Positions 40,979 to 48,354 of a stretch of DNA of 61,804 nucleotides are shown here, piece by piece. Under the pieces are notes generated by a model. That model ran no database searches and was not told the DNA's origin. It worked only from the letters and a program-made list of their open reading frames with translations. How positions within the stretch are numbered: position 1 is the first letter of the stretch; every line of letters begins with the position of its first letter. The translations under genes were made by a program, and so were the position numbers. This DNA is from Desulfuromonadales bacterium (lineage in GTDB: Bacteria; Desulfobacterota; Desulfuromonadia; Geobacterales; Pseudopelobacteraceae). The stretch spans positions 1-61,804 of the forward strand of contig JACAAY010000017.1 of the NCBI GenBank assembly GCA_013377095.1. Direction: 5' to 3'.

Positions 40979-42925
40979 ATGCTCCATCTCAAACAACTCT
41001 CCAAAGACTTTGCCGGCAATCCCCTCTTTACCGACATATCCTGGCATCTGAAAAAGGGCGAACGGGTGGCCCTGGTTGGCGAAAACGGCGCCGGCAAGTC
41101 CACCCTGATGAAGATCATCGCTGGGCTCACCGAACCGTCGTCCGGCGAAATCCAGTTTGCCCGCGGCGCTCGCGCCTCTTATCTACCCCAGGATGGTATT
41201 GTCACTTCCGGCTGCCAGCTGTTCCACGAGGCGCGCTCCGCATTTGGTGAGCTTTTGGCCATGGAGCAGGAACTGCACCAGCTGGGCCAGGAACTGGAGC
41301 GGTTTTCCCACGACTCCCCCGAGCATGACCAGCTGCTTCAGCGTTACGGAGAGCTGCAGGAGCAGTTCCGTCACCGGGGCGGCTACACCATGGAGTCGGA
41401 AATCGGCACGGTGCTCAAGGGGCTGGGTTTCTCCCAGGATGACTGGTACCGCGACTGCGGCGAGTTCTCCGGCGGCTGGCAGATGCGCATCGCCCTGGCG
41501 CGGCTGCTGTTGCAGCGGCCGGATGTGCTGTTGCTGGACGAACCGACCAACCACCTGGATATCGAGGCCCGCAACTGGCTGGAGGAATATCTCTGCTCCT
41601 ACCCCGGCTCGGTAATCCTCGTCTCCCACGACCGCTTTTTCATGGATCAGGTCTGCAGCCGGGTGGCCGAGGTCTGGAACCACACCATCAGCGATTACCA
41701 CTGCATCTATTCGCGCTATCTGGTCCAGCGCGAGGAGCGCGTTTCCGCCCTGCGCGAAGCCAAGCGCATCCAGGATGAAGAGGTGGAAAAGGTCGAGGAT
41801 TTCATCCGCCGTTTCCGCTATCAGGCCAACAAGGCCTCCCTGGTCCAGTCGCGCATCAAACATCTGGAAAAGGTGGAGCGGATCGTCATTCCGCCGGAGC
41901 GCAAGCGGATCCGCTTCCATTTCCCCGATGCCCCCAAGAGCGGCAAGATTGTCATGGAGTTGAAGGGGCTGACCAAGGCCTATGACCGTCACGTCGTGCT
42001 GGACCGCATCAATCTGGTCATCGAAAAGGGGGAGCGGGTTGCCCTGGTCGGCCACAACGGGGCCGGCAAATCCACGCTCATGTCGGTGCTGGCCGGAGCC
42101 ACATTCCAGGATGGCCAGCGCATCATGGGCCACAATGTCTCCATGGACTATTTCGCCCAGGACCAGGCCAATGTACTCGATTCCAGCCGCAGCGCCTGGG
42201 ATGAGCTGTATGCCGACGCGCCCTACGATATGGTTCCCAAGTTGCGGGATATCCTGGGCGCCTTCCTCTTCTCCGGCGACGACATCAACAAAAAAGTGGG
42301 TGTCCTTTCCGGTGGTGAACGCAACCGCCTGGCCCTGGCCAAGATGCTGCTGCGACCCTCCAACCTGCTGCTGATGGATGAACCGACCAACCACCTGGAT
42401 CTGTTCAGCAAGGAGGTGCTGCTGGATGCCCTGCGCTCCTTCGACGGCACGCTGGTGTTTGTTTCCCACGACCGCTACTTCGTCAATGGCCTGGCCACCC
42501 GCATCGTGGAGGTGGAGGGGGGGATCTTGACCGAATATTTCGGTGACTACGAGTATTATCTGGAAAAGAAGGCGGGGGAACAGCGGGCAATCCCGATAGC
42601 GCAGCCCCGGACGTCAGGGGCTGAGACCCGGGTTGCATCCGGTGAACCGGCTCCACTGCCTGTTTTTGAAAAAGCGGAGCGGCTCAGGGATCGTGAGGAA
42701 CAGAAGCGGCAAAAACGGGAAGATGAAAAGCGTCAGAAGCTGATGGTGGAGACTGAAAAAAAAATTGCCCGTACCGAATCATCCATCGCCCTTCTGGAAG
42801 AGGACATGGCCCAGCCCGGTTTCTTCGACGACCCGGAACGGGGCAAGGAAGCGGGGGAGCGTCACGCGGCCCTGAATGAGCAGCTGGAGCAGTTGTATGC
42901 CGAGTGGGAGGGTCTGTCGGGCTAG
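40979..42925 (+). CDS. ABC-F family ATPase
   Basis: A 648-aa protein with two ABC ATPase domains and no membrane segment. Domain 1: Walker A GENGAGKS (34-41), signature FSGGWQMRIAL, Walker B LLLLDEPTNHLD. Domain 2: GHNGAGKS, LSGGERNRLAL, LLLMDEPTNHLD. Between them lies the helical P-site interaction linker. A C-terminal coiled coil (about 570-648) resembles Uup/YdiF-type members. ABC-F proteins rescue or tune ribosomes, and some give antibiotic resistance. Start ATG 40979 has only a weak ribosome site. Confidence 0.9.
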   Translation: MLHLKQLSKDFAGNPLFTDISWHLKKGERVALVGENGAGKSTLMKIIAGLTEPSSGEIQFARGARASYLPQDGIVTSGCQLFHEARSAFGELLAMEQELHQLGQELERFSHDSPEHDQLLQRYGELQEQFRHRGGYTMESEIGTVLKGLGFSQDDWYRDCGEFSGGWQMRIALARLLLQRPDVLLLDEPTNHLDIEARNWLEEYLCSYPGSVILVSHDRFFMDQVCSRVAEVWNHTISDYHCIYSRYLVQREERVSALREAKRIQDEEVEKVEDFIRRFRYQANKASLVQSRIKHLEKVERIVIPPERKRIRFHFPDAPKSGKIVMELKGLTKAYDRHVVLDRINLVIEKGERVALVGHNGAGKSTLMSVLAGATFQDGQRIMGHNVSMDYFAQDQANVLDSSRSAWDELYADAPYDMVPKLRDILGAFLFSGDDINKKVGVLSGGERNRLALAKMLLRPSNLLLMDEPTNHLDLFSKEVLLDALRSFDGTLVFVSHDRYFVNGLATRIVEVEGGILTEYFGDYEYYLEKKAGEQRAIPIAQPRTSGAETRVASGEPAPLPVFEKAERLRDREEQKRQKREDEKRQKLMVETEKKIARTESSIALLEEDMAQPGFFDDPERGKEAGERHAALNEQLEQLYAEWEGLSG

Positions 42926-42969
42926 GTTCGGATGTACGGGCGAATGGCAGGTTGTCCCCATGCTTGCTA

Positions 42970-43013
42970 ACAGATCCCCCTCTCCCCTTTCAGAAGGGGG
43001 CAGGGGGATCTGT
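42970..43013. repeat. REP-like inverted repeat
   Basis: ACAGATCCCCCT and AGGGGGATCTGT are perfect inverted ends (12 bp), enclosing a second imperfect pairing CTCCCCTTTC/GAAGGGGG. Similar in style (pyrimidine/purine arms, nested stems) to the units at 8390, 8880 and 44075 but of a different sequence. It could also terminate the ABC-F transcript. Confidence 0.65.
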
Positions 43014-43084
43014 CGTTTGTACCGGCGTACACCGCTGGTTGCCGCCGGAAGGGTTTCAGGGCGGATTCCGCTCAACAAAAGCAG

Positions 43085-43113
43085 TTGACACCGGCAGCCA
43101 CATTTTTTATGGT
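43085..43113 (+). promoter_or_regulatory. Sigma-70-type promoter of the riboflavin switch
   Basis: TTGACA (43085-43090), 17-bp spacer, TATGGT (43108-43113). The expected start falls near 43120, just before the FMN aptamer, which supports the assignment. Confidence 0.65.
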
Positions 43114-43121
43114 GATTCCGC

Positions 43122-43271
43122 TTATTCTCAGGGCGGGGTGCAACTCCCCACCGGCGGTATCCCAGGTCATTCTGGGGAGCCCGCGAGCGCCCCTTCCCCT
43201 GTGAGGGGGGTCAGCAGATCTGGTGAGAGGCCAGAGCCGACGGTTACAGTCCGGATGAAAGAGGATACGGC
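43122..43271 (+). ncRNA. FMN riboswitch (RFN element)
   Basis: All conserved blocks are present in order: TTATTCTCAGGGCGGGGTGC, CTCCCCACCGGCGGTA, AGCCCGCGAGCG, a variable stem, TCAGCAGATCTGGTGAGA, CCAGAGCCGACGGTTACAGT and CCGGATGAAAGAGGATACGG. It binds FMN and would lower ribB expression when FMN is plentiful. The 115 bp to ribB would hold the expression platform; I cannot tell whether it is transcriptional or translational. Confidence 0.95.
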
Positions 43272-43385
43272 AGTCATTGACCCGCCATTGGTTTTTTATG
43301 TGCGAGGCTGTCCGGCAGTGCGCCGGCGGTTGCCCTTTCCACAGCCCTGATTCTGGTAAGCCACTCTATTTCCGGAGGTAGCACC

Positions 43386-44045
43386 TTGAATCAGAATTAT
43401 ATCACCCACCCACAACTTGGAACCCCGCAGGAACGCATGCAGCAGGCGCTTGACGCCTTGCGCGACGGACGCGGTGTGCTGGTCACCGATGACCAGCAGC
43501 GCGAAAACGAGGGCGACCTGATTTTCGCCGCCCACTCCCTGACCAGGGAGCAGGTCGCCATGCTGATCCGCGAATGCAGCGGTATTATTTGTCTCTGTCT
43601 GACCGATGAACACGTTCGGCGACTGGATCTGCCCATGATGGTGGAGGACAACAGCAGCCGTTTTCAGACCGCCTTCACCGTATCCATCGAGGCGGCCGAG
43701 GGAGTCACCACCGGCGTATCGGCGGCCGACCGTCTCGCCACCATCCGGGCCGCCATTGCCGATGGCGCCGGACCTGACCATCTCAACAGTCCCGGCCATG
43801 TCTTTCCGCTGCGGGCCCGCCCCGGCGGTGTGCTGGAGCGCCGGGGGCACACGGAGGCAACCGTCGATCTGATGCGCCTGGCAGGACTGGAGCCGTGCGG
43901 AGTGCTGTGCGAACTCACCAATCCCGACGGAAGCATGGCGCAGCTTCCCGATATCCTGGATTTCTCCCGACAGCACGACTTTCCGCTGGTTACGGTGGAG
44001 GACGTGGTGCAGTACCGCATGATGCAGGAGCAGATGACGGTGTAG
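43386..44045 (+). CDS. ribB: 3,4-dihydroxy-2-butanone 4-phosphate synthase
   Basis: Makes the four-carbon precursor of riboflavin from ribulose 5-phosphate. The 219-aa protein has the acidic loop [24 protein letters not shown], and [20 protein letters not shown], as in monofunctional E. coli-type RibB; no GTP cyclohydrolase II domain is fused. The start is probably TTG 43386 following GGAGGTAG. The riboswitch upstream governs this single gene, with no other rib genes beside it. Confidence 0.93.
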   Translation: MNQNYITHPQLGTPQERMQQALDALRDGRGVLVTDDQQRENEGDLIFAAHSLTREQVAMLIRECSGIICLCLTDEHVRRLDLPMMVEDNSSRFQTAFTVSIEAAEGVTTGVSAADRLATIRAAIADGAGPDHLNSPGHVFPLRARPGGVLERRGHTEATVDLMRLAGLEPCGVLCELTNPDGSMAQLPDILDFSRQHDFPLVTVEDVVQYRMMQEQMTV

Positions 44046-44074
44046 AGTGACTGACTAAATAGGGCGTCGTCGGG

Positions 44075-44193
44075 CCCCTCATCCGCCCCTTCAGGGCACC
44101 TTCTCCCTGAGGGAGAAGGGATACAAATCAATACCTTTCCCACTGCACCCTGATGGGCATAATGGAGAGGGTGGCTGAAGGCAGGGTGAGGGG
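44075..44193. repeat. REP-like repeat with inverted ends
   Basis: CCCCTCATCC (44075-44084) and GGGTGAGGGG (44184-44193) are inverted (one mismatch), and an inner palindrome CCTTCTCCCTGAGGGAGAAGG lies near 44099-44119. The architecture (inverted ends with internal palindrome, about 120 bp) parallels the 8390 and 8880 units. The gap 44046-44320 holds nothing else that I can support. Confidence 0.6.
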
Positions 44194-44320
44194 ACATGGC
44201 AGAGCTTTAGGGCTGACATTATTATCAAAGCCGGACACCACGGTTTTTTATTTCTGTCGATGTCAACCGATTGAACGCTGAAACGTTACTGCTAGAAGGG
44301 GTAATCCCCCTGATTTGGTT

Positions 44321-44884
44321 GTGGAATATGAGGAGTCAAACCTGGAGCGTTCTTCAAGCCTGAATATCTTTTTGAGCAACGTGGAAAAACGGGCGTTCAG
44401 CATGGCCAGGTTTGCCGTTGGCGCTGACGATGCGGCCCTGGACATTGTCCAGGACTCCATGTTTGACTTCGTTCGCTTGTATCGATCCAAACCGGAGCAG
44501 GAGTGGCCGCCGCTTTTTTTCAAGGTGCTGCAGAGCAGGATCAGGGATGCCCACCGCCGCCGTTCCGTGCTAAAGCGGGTCCAGGTCTGGCTGGGGTGGG
44601 ATGACCGGGATGGGGGCGCTGCCGACCCTCTCCAGGAACTGGCGGACCCGAACGGCGTCAGCCCCCTGAAACATCTGGAACGTTCACAGCTGGGCAGGCA
44701 CCTGGAACAGGCGATCAGTGTGCTGCCGTTGCGACAGCAACAGGCTTTTCTGCTGCGTTCCTGGGAGGGGCTGGATGTTGCCGATACGGCGCGAGCCATG
44801 GGGTGTTCGGAGGGAAGCGTGAAAACCCATTATTTTCGCGCGGTGCAGGCCCTGCGCGGAAAACTGGAGGAGTATCAGCCATGA
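44321..44884 (+). CDS. RNA polymerase sigma factor (ECF-like)
   Basis: A 187-aa sigma-70 family protein. Region 2 is at ALDIVQDSMFDFVRLY; region 4 (about 130-185) has LPLRQQQAFLLRSWEGLDVA, then AMGCSEGSVKTHYFRAVQAL, a classical sigma region-4 helix-turn-helix. The start is uncertain (GTG 44321 or TTG 44315). Its stop overlaps the next gene by ATGA. This sigma factor/DUF3619-like/DUF3106 arrangement is known from betaproteobacteria; the target genes are unknown. Confidence 0.85.
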   Translation: MEYEESNLERSSSLNIFLSNVEKRAFSMARFAVGADDAALDIVQDSMFDFVRLYRSKPEQEWPPLFFKVLQSRIRDAHRRRSVLKRVQVWLGWDDRDGGAADPLQELADPNGVSPLKHLERSQLGRHLEQAISVLPLRQQQAFLLRSWEGLDVADTARAMGCSEGSVKTHYFRAVQALRGKLEEYQP

Positions 44885-45240
44885 ATGACGACAACGGGAA
44901 TGGTTTTCTTGTCAGCTGTGTTAAAGATGAGCTGAATGCCGGACTGGAGCACATGGATCCGGCAATTATGGCCCGTCTGGTCGAAAGCCGGCGCAGGGCA
45001 CTGGCCCAACCGGTGCGGGCATTTCTGCCCGGATTGCATTTCATGCGCCTGCTTCCCATCACCGGCCTTGCCACGGCGGTTGTCATGGTGGCGGCAGTGT
45101 CGCTCTGGTACGTCGCCCGTCCCAGCATGACCGACACCAGGGCCGAGGAGATCGAGATGCTGGCAACCCAGGGCAGCCTGGATATGTACCGGGAACTGGA
45201 TTTTTACACCTGGCTGGCCGAGACCCATGAAACCCGCTGA
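44881..45240 (+). CDS. DUF3619-like membrane protein, probable anti-sigma factor
   Basis: A 119-aa protein with a cytoplasmic N-terminus (about 1-55), one transmembrane segment (about 60-80, LPITGLATAVVMVAAVSLWY) and a short outer part ending LDMYRELDFYTWLAE. The layout and coupling to the sigma gene fit a membrane-anchored anti-sigma factor (inference; the DUF3619 assignment is by context and shape). Confidence 0.65.
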   Translation: MNDDNGNGFLVSCVKDELNAGLEHMDPAIMARLVESRRRALAQPVRAFLPGLHFMRLLPITGLATAVVMVAAVSLWYVARPSMTDTRAEEIEMLATQGSLDMYRELDFYTWLAETHETR

Positions 45241-45496
45241 GGTTTTATTGATTGCGCTGCTGGCACTGCTGCCTGCCCATGCGTGGGGAAGAGATTCGCA
45301 GGTGCCCGATGCAGACATGCTTGAATTTCTGGGCCACTTCGAGACCAGCGCGGGACATGCGGTTGATCCGCTCCTTTTTGAACAGGGCGGCGAACGCGAA
45401 CAGAAAAAGGAACAGCCGGTTGCATCAACAGGCGACCGGAAACGGAAAAAGCTTCCCAACAGGAAAGAGCAGAAGGATTCTGACAATGAAAAGTAG
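45227..45496 (+). CDS. Small exported charged protein
   Basis: An 89-aa protein with an N-terminal signal peptide (KPAEVLLIALLALLPAHAWG, cut near 20) and a lysine/glutamate-rich tail (EREQKKEQPVAS ... RKRKKLPNRKEQK). It overlaps both neighbours (14 bases with the anti-sigma gene, 11 with DUF3106), so it is translated as part of the operon. Not recognised. Confidence 0.6.
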   Translation: MKPAEVLLIALLALLPAHAWGRDSQVPDADMLEFLGHFETSAGHAVDPLLFEQGGEREQKKEQPVASTGDRKRKKLPNRKEQKDSDNEK

Positions 45497-46001
45497 ATTG
45501 CTGCGGATATCCGTTGTGACCGTCGGCCTGCTGTTCGCCGTTGTCGTCCATGGCGAAGATGGCCTGCGCTGGAATGAGATGAAGCCGGGCGAACAGCAGT
45601 TGCTCAAGCCGTTCGAAAATAAATGGGACAGTCTGCCTCCCGAGCGCCGGGAAGCGCTGCAGCGGGGCGCCGCGCGCTGGCAGCACATGTCCCCGGCTGA
45701 ACGACAGGATGCCAAGGAGCGCTTCAAGCGCTGGCGCAATCTGACGCCGGAACAGCGGGACGCCATCAAGCAACGCTTCAGGGAATTCCGCAGACTGCCA
45801 CTGGCTGAGCAGGAAAAAATCAGAGAACGATTCCGCTGGTTTCAGGGGCTGCCACTTGAACAGCGCGAGGCGCTGCGCAACAAGTGGCGGAGCCTCCCCC
45901 CGGAGGAGCGCAAAGACATCCGCCAACGGTGGCGGAACATGACACCGGAGGAGCGGCGCTCCGTGCGCCGGAAGCTGCGGTCGGAGCAGGGACAGGAATA
46001 A
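45486..46001 (+). CDS. DUF3106 periplasmic repeat protein
   Basis: A 171-aa exported protein. A signal peptide (about 1-23) is followed by about seven degenerate helical repeats of the form W-x-x-L-[TSP]-P-E-[EQ]-R-[RE]-x-[IA]-[RK] (for example SLPPERREAL, NLTPEQRDAI, SLPPEERKDI, NMTPEERRSV). It is rich in Arg/Glu and resembles Spy/CpxP-like chaperone or metal-sensing helices. A likely envelope-stress component of the sigma factor operon (inference). Confidence 0.8.
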   Translation: MKSRLLRISVVTVGLLFAVVVHGEDGLRWNEMKPGEQQLLKPFENKWDSLPPERREALQRGAARWQHMSPAERQDAKERFKRWRNLTPEQRDAIKQRFREFRRLPLAEQEKIRERFRWFQGLPLEQREALRNKWRSLPPEERKDIRQRWRNMTPEERRSVRRKLRSEQGQE

Positions 46002-46016
46002 AGATGGGTGATGGTG

Positions 46017-46080
46017 AAGTTTATTTGTCAACCATAGCGCAGGCACTGCGTTGTAGAGAGTAGGTATCGCAAATAAACTT
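46017..46080. promoter_or_regulatory. Perfect 11-bp inverted repeat upstream of a small exported protein gene
   Basis: AAGTTTATTTG (46017-46027) and CAAATAAACTT (46070-46080) are perfect complements, 42 bases apart. The second arm ends 14 bases before ATG 46095, at the edge of the ribosome site. It may be an RNA stem exposing or hiding the site, or a bipartite operator. Confidence 0.55.
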
Positions 46081-46094
46081 TCAAGGAGCAGATC

Positions 46095-46430
46095 ATGAAA
46101 ACTATCGTGCAGGTTATCACCATCACCATCGCCACGGCCCTCTTCGCAGGCGCAGCACTCGCCGGTTCCACCGATGATCCCCGTATCCAGCAGCGTGAAC
46201 AGAACCAGGAACGGCGCATCGACCAGGGGGTTGCCAGTGGTGCGTTGACACCCCGTGAAACCGGTCGCCTCGAGGCCCAGCAGGCCAAAATCCAGCAGGA
46301 TGAGCAGCACATGAAATCCGATGGAGTCCTGACCAGGGCCGAGCGAAAAAAACTGACCCGCGAACAGAACCGGGCCAGCCGTACCATCTACCGTAAGAAA
46401 CACAACAACCGCACCGCGGATGTGCAGTAG
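46095..46430 (+). CDS. Small exported helical protein
   Basis: A 111-aa protein with a signal peptide (cut near residue 23, ALAG) and a repetitive charged helical body: QREQNQERRIDQGVASGALTPRE and DGVLTRAERKKLTREQNRAS. I have seen similar short exported 'GALTPRE' proteins in Geobacter-like genomes, without a function. ATG 46095 follows AAGGAGC. Probably part of, or adjacent to, the sigma factor regulon. Confidence 0.65.
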   Translation: MKTIVQVITITIATALFAGAALAGSTDDPRIQQREQNQERRIDQGVASGALTPRETGRLEAQQAKIQQDEQHMKSDGVLTRAERKKLTREQNRASRTIYRKKHNNRTADVQ

Positions 46431-46527
46431 CATCCACCCTTGAGACAAGCGACCCTTGCGCGAGGCAGCATTTTCTGGGATCATTACATGCAACCTGATG
46501 GAAGAATGACAGATCGCGGGAGGGCAG

Positions 46528-46974
46528 ATGCAAACGGCAGAGATCGGTGTCAGCACGCAGAAGCGCACTCAGTTTGTCGATATTACCGCCAGAGTCGTGA
46601 GTCTGGTGAAAAAACAGGACTGGCGGAACGGGGTTCTGACCATCTTCTCTCCCCACACCACCGCCGGGATCACCATCAATGAAAACGCCGACCCGGATGT
46701 AATCCGCGATATGGCCTGGTTCAGCGACCAACTGATCCCCTGCAGCCCCGAATTCCGACACAGCGAGGGCAATTCCGATGCCCATCTCAAGGCCAGTTTC
46801 TTCGGTCCGTCGCTGCAGGTGATTGTCCGGGAAGGGCGGCTCTGGCTGGGAACCTGGCAGGCGCTCTACTTCTGCGAATTCGACGGCCCCCGGCAGAGAA
46901 GGGTGTTTGTCGCCTTCAGCGGGGATCAGGCCGTATATACGGTCGATTCCTCGCCCTACCGGGATAGTGCCTGA
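46528..46974 (+). CDS. yjbQ: YjbQ/UPF0047 family protein
   Basis: A 148-aa protein with the UPF0047 signature: SPHTTAGITINENAD and GNSDAHLKASFFGPS, plus WLGTWQALYFCEFDGPR. Relatives have weak thiamine phosphate synthase activity; the true role is debated. Stand-alone gene ending before a terminator at 47088. Confidence 0.9.
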   Translation: MQTAEIGVSTQKRTQFVDITARVVSLVKKQDWRNGVLTIFSPHTTAGITINENADPDVIRDMAWFSDQLIPCSPEFRHSEGNSDAHLKASFFGPSLQVIVREGRLWLGTWQALYFCEFDGPRQRRVFVAFSGDQAVYTVDSSPYRDSA

Positions 46975-47087
46975 CAGAAACACCCCGATCGCTGTTCCGT
47001 GCCGTACCCATCCCCGCCCGTTCCCTTTCCTTGAAAGATCAATCGTGGTCTGAAGAGAGGGAATTAAAGACCTCTCCCCCAGATATG

Positions 47088-47122
47088 CGAGGGCCGCTCC
47101 CGGCGGCCCTCGTTCTTTCCTT
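47088..47122 (+). terminator. Intrinsic terminator
   Basis: CGAGGGCCGC and GCGGCCCTCG form a perfect 10-bp stem with 5-base loop, followed by TTCTTTCCTTT. It separates yjbQ from the next operon. Confidence 0.8.
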
Positions 47123-47136
47123 TAATCAATATTCCA

Positions 47137-47164
47137 TTGAAAAATTTTAAAATATTAGTATGAT
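47137..47164 (+). promoter_or_regulatory. Probable sigma-70 promoter of the 47.3-53.3 kb operon
   Basis: TTGAAA (47137-47142), 16-bp AT-rich spacer, TATGAT (47159-47164), in an AT-rich patch directly after a terminator and 105 bp before the first gene. Confidence 0.5.
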
Positions 47165-47268
47165 TTATATGAAATGTTATTCAGAGGTCGGTACATAGCC
47201 GGCCTGACCTGCCCCCATCCAATCCGACATCCATCTCATTACAACGAACGTAAAAAGGAGGAATATCC

Positions 47269-48327
47269 ATGCAGATCGATTTTCACCATGCGGTAACCTA
47301 TGTTGCGGCGAGACTGGCCGGATTTTCAGCCCAGGATGCCGACATAATCGCCTATGCGGCCCAGTACGTGGACGACGCCACCTGCGACGGCATAATCAAA
47401 TTCGACAACAGGGCAATCTACAAACGGATCAGTTCATCGCACAAAACCATCGATCTTGTAAATTTCGATCCCGTGGAAGACCTGCTGGTCTGGATGCCGT
47501 TTCACTTCCTTCCCGGCAATGGGGGCGCAAACCCTGGCGATGACCCGGAGGGAACGTTCATACACAAGCTTGTCGCCTCACCTGACAGCCCGGTGGCCCG
47601 CGAGATGGTACGGGCGGCGATACTCGATCACGAGAAGCCGTACACCCTTCACCGGCTGGGGATTACGATGCATGTGTATGCCGACACCTGGGCCCACCAG
47701 GGATTTGCCGGTGTTCTGGACGATATCAACGACGTCAAGGATTTTGAAGAATTGGATGATTCCGGAGTATTTGAAGAGGGGTTGAAAGGGTTCATCAATT
47801 GTGTTGTTGAAAAAGCTGTTCCCGCTTTGGGGCATGGTAAAGCCAATGTGTTTCCCGACATGCCGTTTCTCTCCTGGAAGTACAGGAACGGCCACGGTCT
47901 AGAGGTGTCACGTAACAACACCGACATATTCTGCGAAGCAGCCGACGCCCTCTGCAAGGCCATGAAGAGATACCTCCTCAAGGATCCGGATGCTACCGTG
48001 ACCGGCATTAAAGCGGGTGACATGAAGAAGATCCGGAAACTGTTCATGGATGGCAAATTCGAGGAAGGAGAGGATCGCCATCAGAAATGGGTCGAGGCAC
48101 TAGGCGTGGGGCTCTTCAGTTTCGGACCGGCGGACATATCCTATGCCGAGGATGGCAAAGGTTCCTGGAAGATGGATGCACTGGGCACCAGCCGGGATAT
48201 GCCCCAATACCCGTACAAGGATACCTTCCTGACCAGCAACTGGAAGCTGTTCCATGATGCGCTCTTACTGCACCGCATTACGGTATCTCACGACATACTC
48301 CCGAAATACGGCATCTGCGCGGCTTGA
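47269..48327 (+). CDS. DUF6765 family protein
   Basis: A 352-aa protein of the family that begins MQIDFHHAVTYVAARLAGFS. Its His/Asp pattern (IDFHHAVTY, QYVDDAT, MHVYADTWAHQGFAGV) recalls zinc-dependent phospholipase C/S1-P1-like helical folds, so a metal-dependent hydrolase is possible. No signal peptide. AAAGGAGG precedes ATG 47269. First gene of a five-gene same-strand group with gaps of 24-59 bp. Confidence 0.75.
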   Translation: MQIDFHHAVTYVAARLAGFSAQDADIIAYAAQYVDDATCDGIIKFDNRAIYKRISSSHKTIDLVNFDPVEDLLVWMPFHFLPGNGGANPGDDPEGTFIHKLVASPDSPVAREMVRAAILDHEKPYTLHRLGITMHVYADTWAHQGFAGVLDDINDVKDFEELDDSGVFEEGLKGFINCVVEKAVPALGHGKANVFPDMPFLSWKYRNGHGLEVSRNNTDIFCEAADALCKAMKRYLLKDPDATVTGIKAGDMKKIRKLFMDGKFEEGEDRHQKWVEALGVGLFSFGPADISYAEDGKGSWKMDALGTSRDMPQYPYKDTFLTSNWKLFHDALLLHRITVSHDILPKYGICAA

Positions 48328-48354
48328 TACCCTCATCCACCCTGGAGGTCCACC

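Noticed and set aside
41183..42469. 428-codon antisense frame inside the ABC-F gene
   Set aside because: The plus strand encodes a complete ABC-F protein with all motifs; the antisense frame is a GC-codon shadow with no domains.
45204..46568. 454-codon antisense frame across the exported-protein genes
   Set aside because: It spans three well-formed plus-strand genes with overlapping starts and signal peptides, and has no domain.
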